Positions 1-10,166 of a stretch of DNA of 64,000 bases are shown one piece after another; position 1 is the stretch's first letter, and every line of letters begins with the position of its first letter. The translations under genes were made by a program, and so were the position numbers. The stretch spans positions 1,693,501 through 1,757,500 of the forward strand of contig NZ_CP162129.1 of NCBI RefSeq assembly GCF_040834005.1. Direction: 5' to 3'. The notes below the pieces were generated by a model. That model was not told the DNA's origin, did no database searches, and saw nothing but the letters and a program-made list of their open reading frames with translations. This DNA is from Paenibacillus sp. PL2-23. GTDB lineage: Bacteria > Bacillota > Bacilli > Paenibacillales > Paenibacillaceae.

Positions 1-70
1 TCGGGATAACCATTCTTGTGCCGAATTGTGCTAGAATGATAGAAAGACAGCTAAGGATGGAGTCGGTGCG

Positions 71-1609
71 ATGCGCATCAATCATATTATGCAGTTCACA
101 GAGCATCACCGTTATTACATATTCCGTGATTTTTCACTCAGCAGCCTGGACTATAAGATGCTTTCGCTCATCTATCAGCCTATGATAGGCGCGTTCGCCA
201 TTTCCTTATATCAGCAGCTGTATCACGGTATAGCAGAGGACAAGGCTGGTTATTCCGGTCTGGAGCCTCATCGCAAGCTTTTTCTTGGACTTGGTCTTGA
301 GATGAATGAGAAAAGCCGCCGTTTTGTAGTGGAGCAGACCTCCAAGCTGGAGGCTGTGGGCTTGCTGGCTTCCTCGCGACTCGGGGGTCCTGATCATCCC
401 GATGTCATCTATGAATATGAGCTGTCGCAGCCGCTGTCGCCTTCGGAGTTTTTCCGTAATATGCATCTGGCGATGCTGCTGCGGGATAAGATAGGCAAAT
501 ACGCGGTGATCGCGCTCAGAGAGTCCTTCGGAGCCAACGAGCCTGACGAGCTGGCGGACGCCAGGCTGGAGAAAGAGAATATATCGGTGCCGTTCTATGA
601 GCTGTTCAAGCTTAATATGCAATCCTTTGATTCGGAGCTTGAGCAGGCTTTGATGGAGGTTGCGCCGTCCAGGCAGTCGGCTGCTAAGCCGGAGCCTGCG
701 TCTGCGGGCATCTCCTATGGGGAGCTTATTCTCCGATTTCCGCGGGGCTCGGCCAATCGGCCCCACGTCGAGAAGCTGCGTCACGATATGGAAAGCATGG
801 CCCAAATCAACTATGTCGCGTACAAATATCATTTATCCGCCGCAAGCGTCTGCCGTCTGTTGGATGAAGACGGCGTATTCGCGTCCACTGGCGAATTGAA
901 TATGGATGAGCTTCAGCTGCGGGCTAATGGCTTGTACAGGCAGGACAAGAAGCGGGATGGCGAGCGGCAGCGCACTCTGGCTCAGACAGCCGTTCGGCAG
1001 AATGAAGCTTCCCTTTCCCTGCAGGAGGATGATCCCAGCGAGGAGTTCGAGGTAAGGGAGCAGGATTACCTGCCTGTGCCAGCTGCTCTTACGGGGCGCT
1101 GCGACATTCAGCAATACAATATGCTGATGCGCAACGAGCCCCATACACGCTTCCTGAAGCGATTTTTCCCTGGAGCGGTGCCGGATTGGCTGGATAATCT
1201 GTTCGAGAGAATCGATTTGAATTACCGTCTGGAGGGTCCGGTTATTAACGTGCTTGTCCATTATGTGCTGGGGGGGACGGATTCCGCACGCGTAACTCGC
1301 AGCTTTATAGATACTGTAGCCTCGAATATGCTGATGAAGGGCGTCAATACATTCGAGAAGGCGGTTCAATACGTGCGGGAGCAAGCCGCTGTGGAGCAGG
1401 CGAAGGAACGCCGCAGGGACGCAGGGCAGCCGGGCGGAGCGTCTGGCTATACCGGTAGGTCCGGCGGACGGACGGGGACTGGACAGCGGGGCGCAGCGCG
1501 CAAGCCATCCATACCCATTGTGCAAGAGGATCAGGGGACGGGAGCGGTATCGGCTGACGAGCTTGAGGAGCTCCGCAGGCTGGCAAGAAAGCTGGATGGC
1601 AAATCGTAG
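71..1609 (+). CDS. dnaB: Replication initiation and membrane attachment protein DnaB
   Basis: Helicase-loading protein of the DnaB/DnaD family. In Bacillus it acts with DnaD and DnaI to place the replicative helicase at oriC and at restarted forks, in contact with the membrane. The 512-residue protein has the family layout: an N-terminal winged-helix-type region (about 1-120), a long middle, a DnaD-like helical segment near residues 360-450 (PVINVLVHYVL, then FEKAVQYVREQ) and a Gly/Arg-rich tail near 455-490. An AAGGATGG ribosome site sits about 10 bases before the ATG. dnaI follows 18 bases later, so the two are surely co-transcribed. I assign it from this synteny plus the C-terminal motif; the rest of the protein is poorly conserved in the family. 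Confidence 0.93.
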   Translation: MRINHIMQFTEHHRYYIFRDFSLSSLDYKMLSLIYQPMIGAFAISLYQQLYHGIAEDKAGYSGLEPHRKLFLGLGLEMNEKSRRFVVEQTSKLEAVGLLASSRLGGPDHPDVIYEYELSQPLSPSEFFRNMHLAMLLRDKIGKYAVIALRESFGANEPDELADARLEKENISVPFYELFKLNMQSFDSELEQALMEVAPSRQSAAKPEPASAGISYGELILRFPRGSANRPHVEKLRHDMESMAQINYVAYKYHLSAASVCRLLDEDGVFASTGELNMDELQLRANGLYRQDKKRDGERQRTLAQTAVRQNEASLSLQEDDPSEEFEVREQDYLPVPAALTGRCDIQQYNMLMRNEPHTRFLKRFFPGAVPDWLDNLFERIDLNYRLEGPVINVLVHYVLGGTDSARVTRSFIDTVASNMLMKGVNTFEKAVQYVREQAAVEQAKERRRDAGQPGGASGYTGRSGGRTGTGQRGAARKPSIPIVQEDQGTGAVSADELEELRRLARKLDGKS

Positions 1610-1627
1610 AAGCGGGAGGGAAGAGAC

Positions 1628-2587
1628 ATGGAATCGCTGGGCGAGCTTCTGAAGTCCTGGCCGGGGGGCCGGTCATGGTCAGAAAACGCGGACAATAAGC
1701 TGGCGGAGCTGATGAAGGATCCGCTTGTTGTCAAGTTTATGGATAAGCATCCGGAGGTGGACGAAGCCACCATCCGGCTTAATTTGAATCGCGTCTATCA
1801 ATATGTGAAGGAATATCGCAGCTGTTCGAACTGTCCAGGTCTCAGCGCCTGCCCGAACGACTACGAGGGGCATTATACGGTGTTGTCGGCTGAGACGGTT
1901 CATGGCCAGACTCAAATGTACGACCGCAAGGTATCCTGCAAAAAATATCTTGCAAGGCAGACGGAGGATGCCATCCGAAGCCGGATTAGAAGCTTCTATG
2001 TGGATGACGCCGCGCTGCGCAGAGTGTATTCGCCAGATGAGATGCTGACCAAGGATTTGGAGAGGGCCAAGGCTGTCGGGCAGGTGCTTCGTTATATCGA
2101 TCGCACCCGCGAGTCCGGTCTTGCCCAGCAAGGCTTGTATCTGGCCGGCCGGTTCGGCACAGGCAAGACGTTCCTGATGTGTTATTTGCTGCAGGAGCTG
2201 GCGAAGGCGGGGTTCTCGGGCGTTATCGTCTATATGCCGGATTTCGTAGAGGATTTGAAGGCGCTTATGCACGAGCCAGCGAAGCTGAAGGAAACGGTCG
2301 AGATGATGAAATCGACGGATCTGCTTATCTTCGACGATATTGGAGCGGAAAACTTGAATCCATGGGTGAGGGATCATGTGCTTGGCGCCATTCTGAACTA
2401 CAGGATGGAGCGCAAGCCGACCTTCTATACCTCTAATTATGATCTGGAGGCGCTGGAGAGGCATTTCAGCTTCACGAGCAAGGACGGGGATGAGCTGCAC
2501 AAGGGACAGCGTATTATGGACCGGATTCGGCCTTATGTCCAGACGGTTATGGTGACGGGTGAAAACAAACGAGGCGCTAAAGCATGA
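1628..2587 (+). CDS. dnaI: Primosomal protein DnaI (helicase loader)
   Basis: AAA+ ATPase that loads the hexameric replicative helicase onto DNA. Residues 66-104 hold a zinc-binding cluster (C66, C69, C75, H82, C104) typical of the DnaI N-terminal helicase-interaction domain. Walker A is GRFGTGKT at 174-181, Walker B is LLIFDDIGAE near 233-242, and a sensor-like TSNYD follows. Length (319 aa) fits the family (about 310). It starts 18 bases after dnaB, with GGGAGGG just before the ATG. In Bacillus the next genes are ytxC and thrS; here those two lie about 19 kb further on. Confidence 0.96.
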   Translation: MESLGELLKSWPGGRSWSENADNKLAELMKDPLVVKFMDKHPEVDEATIRLNLNRVYQYVKEYRSCSNCPGLSACPNDYEGHYTVLSAETVHGQTQMYDRKVSCKKYLARQTEDAIRSRIRSFYVDDAALRRVYSPDEMLTKDLERAKAVGQVLRYIDRTRESGLAQQGLYLAGRFGTGKTFLMCYLLQELAKAGFSGVIVYMPDFVEDLKALMHEPAKLKETVEMMKSTDLLIFDDIGAENLNPWVRDHVLGAILNYRMERKPTFYTSNYDLEALERHFSFTSKDGDELHKGQRIMDRIRPYVQTVMVTGENKRGAKA

Positions 2588-2663
2588 GAAATCATCTATC
2601 GAGGCCTTTCAAAGATGAGCGACCGCGTTTAGATGTAGGATTTATCGCCAAATAGTTAAAAAA

Positions 2664-2704
2664 AAGCTCCGCTGCCAACCGGAATTCCGGGAGGCGCGGA
2701 GCTT
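2664..2704 (-). terminator. Convergent terminator between dnaI and the YqzM-like gene
   Basis: A 9-bp stem (AAGCTCCGC with GCGGAGCTT) with a further inner palindrome CCGGAATTCCGG. Read on the minus strand it is followed by a run of eight T, so it is a strong terminator for the small minus-strand gene. On the plus strand it is followed by CTTGTTT and may also stop dnaB-dnaI transcripts. Confidence 0.85.
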
Positions 2705-2717
2705 CTTGTTTCTCCTG

Positions 2718-2864
2718 TTAGGAGATAATGAATTTCACAATAACCGCAGCTGCGAATACAACGGTCATGAAAATCAACATGCCGCCGAAACCGAAAACAA
2801 CATCCATCAAGTCATGGCGAGGCTCTTCGTTATAATGCTCGCGCGGGTCTCTAACATTCTCCAT
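2718..2864 (-). CDS. Small single-pass membrane protein, YqzM-like
   Basis: A 48-residue protein with a charged N-terminus (MENVRDPREHYNEEPRHDL) and one hydrophobic helix covering roughly residues 20-48. I chose the ATG at 2864 because AAGGAGG lies 9 bases upstream of it; an in-frame ATG at 2915 has no such site. The layout (short acidic/basic head, glycine-containing helix, very short tail ending KFIIS) resembles the YqzM family of Bacillus, whose function is not known to me. It is a single-gene unit closed by its own terminator and divergent from uvrC. Confidence 0.7.
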   Translation of the reverse strand: MENVRDPREHYNEEPRHDLMDVVFGFGGMLIFMTVVFAAAVIVKFIIS

Positions 2865-3041
2865 CGGTTGACGTCCTCCTTCAAGGCTTGCAGGGCAACA
2901 ATTCGCCGTAAGCATACGCTCTATATTCTTTCAATAGTATACCCAAACTGACGAACAAATGTAAAGACATAGTAAGACAAATCCTGCCCTGAGTGTGCTA
3001 AAATGTGAGCAGGTCGGTATGGTACCGGAAGGAGGTCCCAA

Positions 3042-4892
3042 ATGGCGGAACAGACAGATAACGAACGGGCCGGCGAAGCCGAAGCGGCCAAGGATCGAAT
3101 TCGGAATAAGCTAGCCCTGCTGCCGGACAAGCCGGGCTGTTATATGATGAAGAACAGGGACGGCGTCATTATTTATGTAGGCAAAGCGAAGGTGCTCCGG
3201 AATCGGGTCCGTTCGTATTTTATAGGCAGCCATAACGGCAAGACGCAGAGGCTTGTCTCGGAAATTGTTGATTTTGAATTTATTGTGACTTCCAGCAATA
3301 TGGAGGCGCTCATCCTGGAGTGCAACCTGATCAAGCAGCATCATCCCCGATACAACGTGCTGCTCAAGGACGACAAAACCTTTCCTTATATTAAAATAAC
3401 CAATGAAAAGCATCCCAAGCTGGAGGTGACGCGACGGATCGTTAAGGATAAAGGCAAATATTTTGGCCCGTATCCCAACGCGTTCGCCGCTCAGCAGACC
3501 AAGAAGCTGCTGGATCGGCTGTATCCGCTTCGCAAATGCAACACGCTGCCGGACAAGGTGTGCTTGTACTACCATATGGGGCAATGCGTGGCGCCCTGCG
3601 AATTCGACGTGGAGCCATCCACCTATGACGGGATGATCTCCGAAATCTCGAAGTTTCTGAACGGCGGCGAGGATGTCGTGAAGGCGGAGCTGGAGCGCAA
3701 GATGCAAGCGGCCGCGGAGGCGCTGGAGTTCGAGCGGGCCAAGGAGTTCCGCGATCAGCTGATTGCGATCGACGCCGTTATGGAGAAGCAGAAAATTACG
3801 ATGACGGATGCGATGGACCGCGACATCTTCGGCTATGCGGTAGACAAGGGCTGGATGTGCGTGCAAATTCTATACATGCGGAAGGGCAAAATCATTGAGC
3901 GTCACGGTACGACGTTCCCTTATTACGGGGAGGAGTACGATGATTTTATGACGTTCGTCACCCAGTATTACAGCGATAATCCGGCGCTCCCCAAGCAGAT
4001 TCTGCTGCCTCATCCGCCCGTTCAGGACGATGAGCATGAGGAGGAGGTTATCGCTTCGCTGCACAGCTGGCTGAAGATCAAGGTGCTTATGCCGCAGCGC
4101 GGGCGCAAAAGCGAGGTTGTCAGCATGGCGCTGGACAACGCGCGTGTCATGCTGGAGGAAAAATTTCGTTTGATCGAGAGGGACGAGCAGCGCAGCGTCA
4201 AGGCGTCACAGTCGCTCGCGGAATGGCTGGGACTTGAAGCCGTGAAGCGCATCGAGGCGTTCGATAACTCCAATATCCAGGGCACTAACCCCGTCTCCGC
4301 GATGGTCGTTTTCACGGACGGCAAGCCGGACCGCAAGGAATATCGCAAGTACAAGGTGAAGACGGTAGAGGGACCGGATGATTATGAGACAATGCGGGAG
4401 GTTGTCCGGCGGCGTTATGAGCGAGTGCTGAAGGAGGGCTTAACGAGGCCGGATCTCATCATCGTAGACGGGGGCAAGGGACAAATCGCTGCGGCGATTG
4501 ACGTGCTGGAGAATGAGCTGGGGCTGTTCATTCCGGTATGCGGTCTCGTGAAGGATGCGAAGCATAAGACCGCCCAGCTGATGACGGGCGATCCGGCAGA
4601 GATTGTGCCGCTTCCGCGGGACAGCCAGGAGTTCTATCTGCTGCAGCGCATTCAGGAGGAGGTGCATCGCTTCGCGATTACGTTCCACCGCGAGCAAAGA
4701 GCGAAGTCCATGGTGGAGTCGAAGCTGGACAGCATTCCTGGAATCGGGGAGAAGCGGCGCAAGGCGCTGCTGAAGCACTTCGGCTCGCTCAAAAAAATAA
4801 GAGAGGCCTCCGTCGAAGACTTCAGGCCTCTCTCTATCGGCGACAAGCTTGCCGGTGAAATAATTGCAGCTCTCAGGGATGAGCCGACCTAA
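3042..4892 (+). CDS. uvrC: Excinuclease ABC subunit C (UvrC)
   Basis: Nuclease subunit of UvrABC nucleotide excision repair; it makes the 3' and 5' incisions around bulky lesions. The 616-residue protein contains, in order: a GIY-YIG endonuclease domain (GCYMM...IIYVGKAK, about 30-105), a UVR coiled-coil motif that binds UvrB (about 205-240, [15 protein letters not shown]), an RNase H-like second nuclease domain starting at [11 protein letters not shown] (about 404) and a helix-hairpin-helix DNA-binding tail ([19 protein letters not shown]). Start ATG has AAGGAGG 6 bases upstream. The last 4 bases overlap the end of the opposite CPBP gene. uvrC next to sdhCAB matches Bacillus gene order, here with two minus-strand genes in between. 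Confidence 0.98.
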   Translation: MAEQTDNERAGEAEAAKDRIRNKLALLPDKPGCYMMKNRDGVIIYVGKAKVLRNRVRSYFIGSHNGKTQRLVSEIVDFEFIVTSSNMEALILECNLIKQHHPRYNVLLKDDKTFPYIKITNEKHPKLEVTRRIVKDKGKYFGPYPNAFAAQQTKKLLDRLYPLRKCNTLPDKVCLYYHMGQCVAPCEFDVEPSTYDGMISEISKFLNGGEDVVKAELERKMQAAAEALEFERAKEFRDQLIAIDAVMEKQKITMTDAMDRDIFGYAVDKGWMCVQILYMRKGKIIERHGTTFPYYGEEYDDFMTFVTQYYSDNPALPKQILLPHPPVQDDEHEEEVIASLHSWLKIKVLMPQRGRKSEVVSMALDNARVMLEEKFRLIERDEQRSVKASQSLAEWLGLEAVKRIEAFDNSNIQGTNPVSAMVVFTDGKPDRKEYRKYKVKTVEGPDDYETMREVVRRRYERVLKEGLTRPDLIIVDGGKGQIAAAIDVLENELGLFIPVCGLVKDAKHKTAQLMTGDPAEIVPLPRDSQEFYLLQRIQEEVHRFAITFHREQRAKSMVESKLDSIPGIGEKRRKALLKHFGSLKKIREASVEDFRPLSIGDKLAGEIIAALRDEPT

Positions 4893-4914
4893 TAGGTTGG
4901 GCTCATCCTTTTTC
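4878..4914. terminator. Bidirectional terminator overlapping both uvrC and CPBP stop codons
   Basis: An imperfect palindrome (GATGAGCCgACCTAATAGGTTGGGCTCATC) followed by CCTTTTTC on the plus strand. Both convergent stop codons (TAA at 4890-4892, minus-strand TAG at 4889-4891) lie inside its loop and stem, so the hairpin is part of both reading frames. Confidence 0.8.
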
Positions 4915-6493
4915 TATTGCTCCATTGGCGCAGCACGAACGCGATAAGAACGGGCAGCAGAATGAAGAAGACGGCCGACGTAAGATTGGCCGCTCCGCCC
5001 ACCAGCATAAGCGAGCTGCCTACGGCAACGCTGTTGAAGATGGCATGCGTGAACATGGCGGTGATGAAGCCGTATTTGACAAATATAAAGCTGAACAGCA
5101 GGCCGATGATCATCAGCTCGAACAGCCGGGTCGTAGCCGGATAGAAGGGGTAGAGCACATGGCCCAGCGCCCAGAACAGTGTAGGCGGCAGAGTCGCCGC
5201 GAACGTATGCCGGAACCATCTGCGGAATAAGCCGATGCCGAAGAATCGGAACACCGCCTCCTCCGATATAGCCGCTGCCCAAGCAAGCACAGGCATCAGC
5301 CACAGCACGCTCATGTTGTACGGGGACATCGCCACATCCGTGGCGCCCCAGGTGCCGATCACCAGCTCCAGCGCCAGGAAGAGAATCGGCTGGATGCCCA
5401 GCAGGATGGCCGCGAACAAATAGGACAGTCCAACGCTCCGCCAGATGTAATCGCCGAACCCGGCATCCTTCACTCTAGGCCATAATGTGCGGCCCTGCGC
5501 CTTCCACAAGCCATCGCCCGCAACGATGGAGAAATAGACGGAGGCGGCCATGATGACAGTCAGCACGATGGTAGTGATGATGACGGATATGACGAGAAGG
5601 CCGTCGCCGCTGCCGCTTTCGCCTTGAGTCGCAACGATGCCGTCCATAATGCCAAGATTCATGATGATATACGTGATAAAAAAGACAACGGTTAATACGA
5701 TGCCGTATGTAAACGAAGTCCAGCCTCGGTACAGCACGGCATAAATAATGGCCAGCACCCCAAGCACAAAGCTCATGAAGCCGTATCCGATGCCGCTAAG
5801 CCAGCCTGCAAGCTTATCCTGTTTCTCTACATAGCGGATGTAGTCGTCCGGAACAGCGAGAGCAGGCTTGAACTTCGTCAGGACTGGCCCCCCTTCAAGC
5901 AGCTGGGCATTGGCCTCTACGGACAAGCTGGCTTCCCCGATGCTGACGCCTTGCCCATTAAAGGTCCAATCGTCATTCTCGCCTATGCCATCGAATGTCA
6001 GGCTCGGCGCTGGCGAAGCCGCCCCGTTCCACTGCTGCTCCAGCAGCAGCTGCGTCTCCTTGGCGTCCAGCCCCTCTCCTTCCAGGTAGTAGCTCCAGGC
6101 GATGATCTCATTCGTGAACATATGGACATAGACAAAGCCGTAATCGCCGTTGTCTCCCATGTCCAGGTTAACCTGGAACGTATCGAAGGGATAATGCCTG
6201 TCATATTGCTTCTCGAAGTCCTCCATCAGCTTTTCCTTGGCCAGGTAGCCGGCCAGCAGCTTGTCGGACTGGTGCACGACTCGCGTCGCCTCGACCTTCA
6301 GGCCTGTCTGCTCAGCGGCAAATGCTGTTGCGGCTTGCACAGCTGCGGACTTCGCTATGACGTTGTTTCCGTATGGATTGTTGATGACGGCTTGAATGGA
6401 GGGCACAATCTGTATAACCGTAAAAATGATCACGAGGATGGCTGCTGCTATCCCGTACTTTTTCCATTCATTCCTTTTAATAAGCTCGTTCAT
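4889..6493 (-). CDS. CPBP family intramembrane metalloprotease
   Basis: Multi-pass membrane protein of 534 residues. One N-terminal helix (about 15-33) is followed by an extracytoplasmic region of about 190 residues, then at least seven more helices. The C-terminal part carries the CPBP/Abi (Rce1-like) protease motifs: EEAVFR (motif 1), a histidine in FWALGHVLY and HAIFN (motif 3). Such proteins cleave or process membrane-associated substrates; here the substrate is unknown. GAGGTG precedes the ATG by about 6 bases. It is a single-gene unit convergent with uvrC. The large extracytoplasmic region is uncommon for the shorter CPBP proteins and may bind a ligand or substrate (inference). Confidence 0.88.
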   Translation of the reverse strand: MNELIKRNEWKKYGIAAAILVIIFTVIQIVPSIQAVINNPYGNNVIAKSAAVQAATAFAAEQTGLKVEATRVVHQSDKLLAGYLAKEKLMEDFEKQYDRHYPFDTFQVNLDMGDNGDYGFVYVHMFTNEIIAWSYYLEGEGLDAKETQLLLEQQWNGAASPAPSLTFDGIGENDDWTFNGQGVSIGEASLSVEANAQLLEGGPVLTKFKPALAVPDDYIRYVEKQDKLAGWLSGIGYGFMSFVLGVLAIIYAVLYRGWTSFTYGIVLTVVFFITYIIMNLGIMDGIVATQGESGSGDGLLVISVIITTIVLTVIMAASVYFSIVAGDGLWKAQGRTLWPRVKDAGFGDYIWRSVGLSYLFAAILLGIQPILFLALELVIGTWGATDVAMSPYNMSVLWLMPVLAWAAAISEEAVFRFFGIGLFRRWFRHTFAATLPPTLFWALGHVLYPFYPATTRLFELMIIGLLFSFIFVKYGFITAMFTHAIFNSVAVGSSLMLVGGAANLTSAVFFILLPVLIAFVLRQWSNRKRMSPTY

Positions 6494-6629
6494 TCATTCA
6501 CCTCAGCTCGTTATGATAAACAGTCTTACACTACCTTATCACATCAATGGCGAAATTATCCATCCTCACATGGGACAAAGCAAATATCGCGCGGCAGGAT
6601 TTGCGGCCGTCGATATGGCAATAATGGTA

Positions 6630-7517
6630 TTAATGAAATCTTGCCGTAATTTCATTGATGCATTGCCGTACGGCTGGGCTTAATGAGGCGGGAGGAATAT
6701 GGATGAGCGAAGTGGTCCGTTTCGCTTCCTCCAGCTCCCGGATGGGCACCGCAATCAGCTCGTTGTCCTCCAGCAGCTGATCCCGCATATACGATTTGGG
6801 CAGCAAAGTGCCGGCGCGGCAAGTATGAAGCAGCCGCAGAATGGCTTCGAAGGAGTCAATCTCCATCCGCACGTCGGGTGAGATCCGGTGCTTCTCGAAC
6901 AGCTCGTCCGTCAAGATGCGGTACCAGGTGCCCTTGGAGAACATAATCATCGGCAGACCATTCAAATCATCAATGTGCAGGCTGCCCTTGTCCGTCACCA
7001 GATGATTGCGCGGCAGCACAAGAAGCAGGTGATCGTCGAAGAGCGGCACGCAGCGCAGCGTCGGATCGTCGATGCTGGAGGCGATGATGCCAATATCGAC
7101 ACGATGCTCCCGTACATAAGATATGATCTCATGCGTCTTGCCCGTGACCGCCTTGATATCGCATTCGGGATGGGTCGAGGTGAGCTGCTGAATCAGATCA
7201 GGCAAGGTCGTCTGCAGCGTCGTCAAGCTGGCCCCGATGGTCAGGGTGGTTCTGCCCGTCGCCGTAAATTCGGACACAGTCTGCATGTAGCTGCGATGCA
7301 GCTGCCTCAGCTCCAGCGCGTATTCATACGTTAATTGGCCGATACGCGTCAGCTCCAGCCGCTTGCCGACGCGCCGGAACAGCTGCGTCCCGATCTCGTC
7401 CTCCAGCTTGGCCAGCTTGCGGGACAGGGCGGGCTGGGACAGATTCAGCAGGGCTGACGCCTTATTCATGCTGGATTGCTCGACGATTACGGTGAATACG
7501 TGAAGCTCCTCGTACAT
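6630..7517 (-). CDS. LysR family transcriptional regulator
   Basis: 295 residues with a typical N-terminal winged helix (about 3-60; NKASALLNLSQPALSRKLAKLEDEIG) and a C-terminal periplasmic-binding-like effector domain starting near residue 90. AAGGAG lies 9 bases before the ATG. It is transcribed away from sdhC; the shared 190-bp region holds the sdhC promoter, so it could act on that promoter or only on its own. The ligand cannot be told from the sequence. Confidence 0.92.
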   Translation of the reverse strand: MYEELHVFTVIVEQSSMNKASALLNLSQPALSRKLAKLEDEIGTQLFRRVGKRLELTRIGQLTYEYALELRQLHRSYMQTVSEFTATGRTTLTIGASLTTLQTTLPDLIQQLTSTHPECDIKAVTGKTHEIISYVREHRVDIGIIASSIDDPTLRCVPLFDDHLLLVLPRNHLVTDKGSLHIDDLNGLPMIMFSKGTWYRILTDELFEKHRISPDVRMEIDSFEAILRLLHTCRAGTLLPKSYMRDQLLEDNELIAVPIRELEEAKRTTSLIHIPPASLSPAVRQCINEITARFH

Positions 7518-7628
7518 GTGGAAGACTCCTTATGTCATTTTGTTATAAGAAATTATAAAAAATAAGCAATTCCATTATAAGCTGAAAAGGAGTAGGATGG
7601 AAGTGTGGCAAACGTGTGTCGACTTTTG

Positions 7629-7657
7629 TTGACGGGGGTACATGCAAGCGTTACAAT
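7629..7657 (+). promoter_or_regulatory. SigA-type promoter of sdhCAB
   Basis: -35 TTGACG (7629-7634), 17-base spacer, -10 TACAAT (7652-7657), with the start expected near 7664 and the sdhC ATG at 7707. This is a close match to the vegetative consensus. Confidence 0.8.
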
Positions 7658-7706
7658 GTAGAATGGTTTGTTTGAACAGTCACAAGACTTGAAAGGAGTA
7701 GACAAA

Positions 7707-8378
7707 ATGAAAGGAAATTCGTATTTCTCGCGCAAGCTGCACTCGCTTCTGGGGATTATTCCGCTGGGCGGGTTCATTATTTTGCACGGGCTCACGAACT
7801 ACCAGGCGTTTGAGCGGGGTCCGGAGGGATTCGCTAAGGGCGTGGAGACGATCAACAGTCTGCCGCTGCTGATGATGTTTGAAATTTTCGGCATCTACGT
7901 TCCACTATTGTTTCACGGTATTTATGGCTTATACGTGGCCTACCAATCGAACTCCAACACGGGCCGCTTTCAATACGGCCGCAACTGGGCGTTCACGGCG
8001 CAGCGCGTAACCGGTGTCATTACATTTGTATTCGTTTTCTGGCATGTGTACCAGACCCGGATGCAGATCTACCTGGGCAATATCACGCATGAGGAGCTTG
8101 GCTCTACGATGAATCATATCGCAAGCAGCCCGGTTATGTTCACGCTGTACGTCATCGGCGTACTGGCAGCGGTATTCCACTTCAGCAACGGTCTCTGGGC
8201 TTTCCTGATTAGCTGGGGCATTACGATCGGCCCTCGTGCACAGCGTATTTCCTCTTATATTTGCATGGGCATTTTCGTCATTGTATCGGCCCTGTTCATC
8301 CTTTCCCTGGTTGCCTTCACGGGCGATGAGTTTAAGGAAGCAGCGAATGCCGCTTTGACATGGACGAATATCGGCTAA
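7707..8378 (+). CDS. sdhC: Succinate dehydrogenase cytochrome b558 subunit
   Basis: Membrane anchor of respiratory complex II: a five-helix di-heme cytochrome b that passes electrons from SdhB to menaquinone. 223 residues, with five hydrophobic segments. Candidate heme-ligand histidines lie in RKLHSLLG, FIILHGL, LLFHGIYG, VFWHVYQT and AVFHFSNG. I chose ATG 7707 because GAAAGGAG lies 8 bases upstream; an in-frame ATG at 7668 has no ribosome site and would lie within the first bases of the transcript. First gene of sdhCAB; this single-anchor form is the usual Gram-positive (B-type) complex. Confidence 0.97.
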   Translation: MKGNSYFSRKLHSLLGIIPLGGFIILHGLTNYQAFERGPEGFAKGVETINSLPLLMMFEIFGIYVPLLFHGIYGLYVAYQSNSNTGRFQYGRNWAFTAQRVTGVITFVFVFWHVYQTRMQIYLGNITHEELGSTMNHIASSPVMFTLYVIGVLAAVFHFSNGLWAFLISWGITIGPRAQRISSYICMGIFVIVSALFILSLVAFTGDEFKEAANAALTWTNIG

Positions 8379-8406
8379 TAGTACCGAAGACAAGGAGCGA
8401 AGCGTA

Positions 8407-10164
8407 ATGGCAAAAAATAAAATTATCGTTGTCGGCGGCGGCCTTGCCGGCCTGATGGCGACTATAAAGGCGGCGGAAGCCGGCATTCACGTAGACCTGT
8501 TCTCCCTCGTCCCGGTGAAGCGCTCGCACTCCGTGTGCGCGCAGGGCGGCATCAACGGCGCCGTCAACACCAAAGGCGAAGGCGACTCTCCGTGGGAGCA
8601 TTTCGACGATACGGTATACGGCGGTGACTTCCTCGCCAATCAGCCTCCGGTTAAAGCAATGTGCGAAGCTGCACCGGGCATTATTCACTTGATGGACCGG
8701 ATGGGCGTTATGTTCAGCCGTACGTCCGAGGGTCTGCTGGATTTCCGCAGATTCGGCGGCACGAAGCATCACCGCACGGCGTTCGCGGGCGCGACGACCG
8801 GCCAGCAGCTGCTGTACGCGCTGGACGAGCAGGTTCGCCGCTGGGAAGCAGCCGGTCTCGTTACGAAGTACGAGCACTGGGAATTCCTTGGCGCGGTGCT
8901 GGACGACGACGGCGTATGCCGCGGCATTACGGCGCAGGACCTGCGCTCCATGGAGGTCATGAGCGTTCGCGCTGACGCGGTTATTCTTGCGTCCGGCGGT
9001 CCTGGCATTATTTTCGGCAAAACAACAAACTCCGTTATCAATACAGGCACAGCGGCAAGCGCCGTGTATCAGCAAGGCGTGAAATACGCGAACGGCGAGT
9101 TTATCCAGATTCACCCTACGGCCATTCCGGGCGACGACAAGCTTCGTCTTATGTCGGAATCCGCGCGCGGTGAGGGCGGACGCGTATGGACGTACAAGGA
9201 CGGCAAGCCTTGGTACTTCCTTGAAGAGAAGTATCCGGCATACGGCAACCTGGTGCCGCGCGATATCGCAACACGCGAGATCTTCCATGTGTGCGTCGAC
9301 CAGAAGCTTGGCATCAACGGCGAGAACATGGTTTACCTTGATCTGTCGCATAAGGATCCTAAGGAGCTGGACGTGAAGCTCGGCGGCATCATTGAGATCT
9401 ACGAGAAGTTTATGGGCGACGATCCGCGGAAGATTCCGATGAAAATTTTCCCTGCGGTTCACTATTCCATGGGCGGCATGTGGGTGGACTACAACCAAAT
9501 GACGAATATCCCTGGTCTGTTCGCCGCTGGCGAATGCGAATACCAATATCATGGCGCGAACCGTCTCGGAGCCAACTCCCTGCTCTCCGCCATCTATGGC
9601 GGCATGGTAGCCGGACCGAAGGCTGTCGAATATATCAAAGGCCTGAAGAAGTCCGCGGAAGACGTCGCTTCCTCCGTATTCGACCGATACGCGAAGCAGC
9701 AAACGGATAGACATAACCGTATTATCGGTATGAACGGCACAGAGAACGCGTATGTAATCCACAAGGAGCTTGGCGAGTGGATGACGAACAACATGACGGT
9801 TGTTCGCTTCAACGACAAGCTGGAAGCAACAATCGGCAAGATCAAGGAACTGAAGCAGCGCTACAACAACATCAACATTAACGATACCGCGCAATGGAAC
9901 AATGCAGGCGTTGCGTTCACCCGTCAATTGTGGAACATGCTGGAGCTCTCCGAAGCGATGACGCTGGGTGCGCTTATGCGGAACGAAAGCCGTGGAGCTC
10001 ACTACAAGCCTGAATTCCCAGACCGGAACGACGATCAGTTCATGAAATCGACGATCGCCGACTGGACACCGGACGGACCAAAAATTTCGTACGAGGATAT
10101 CGACGTCAGCCTTATCGCTCCTCGTAAGCGCGATTACTCCACCGACAAGAAGAAAGGAGAATAA
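8407..10164 (+). CDS. sdhA: Succinate dehydrogenase flavoprotein subunit
   Basis: Catalytic subunit that oxidises succinate to fumarate. The FAD-binding GGGLAG motif is at residues 10-15. The histidine carrying the covalent flavin is H41, in SHSVCAQGG. The active-site segment HPTAIPGDDKL, followed by SARGEGG, is present, and the C-terminal helical domain is complete. 585 residues, in the normal range for Bacillota SdhA. An AAGGAGCG site lies 8 bases before ATG. The gap to sdhC is 28 bases. Confidence 0.98.
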   Translation: MAKNKIIVVGGGLAGLMATIKAAEAGIHVDLFSLVPVKRSHSVCAQGGINGAVNTKGEGDSPWEHFDDTVYGGDFLANQPPVKAMCEAAPGIIHLMDRMGVMFSRTSEGLLDFRRFGGTKHHRTAFAGATTGQQLLYALDEQVRRWEAAGLVTKYEHWEFLGAVLDDDGVCRGITAQDLRSMEVMSVRADAVILASGGPGIIFGKTTNSVINTGTAASAVYQQGVKYANGEFIQIHPTAIPGDDKLRLMSESARGEGGRVWTYKDGKPWYFLEEKYPAYGNLVPRDIATREIFHVCVDQKLGINGENMVYLDLSHKDPKELDVKLGGIIEIYEKFMGDDPRKIPMKIFPAVHYSMGGMWVDYNQMTNIPGLFAAGECEYQYHGANRLGANSLLSAIYGGMVAGPKAVEYIKGLKKSAEDVASSVFDRYAKQQTDRHNRIIGMNGTENAYVIHKELGEWMTNNMTVVRFNDKLEATIGKIKELKQRYNNININDTAQWNNAGVAFTRQLWNMLELSEAMTLGALMRNESRGAHYKPEFPDRNDDQFMKSTIADWTPDGPKISYEDIDVSLIAPRKRDYSTDKKKGE

Positions 10165-10166
10165 TG

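Noticed and set aside
1..70. Promoter for dnaB at the left edge
   Set aside because: TAGAAT-like -10 is present but no properly spaced -35 could be found, and dnaB is usually read with upstream genes outside the window.
8332..10002. 556-codon minus-strand frame opposite sdhA
   Set aside because: Long only because of sdhA codon usage; the plus-strand protein is unmistakable.
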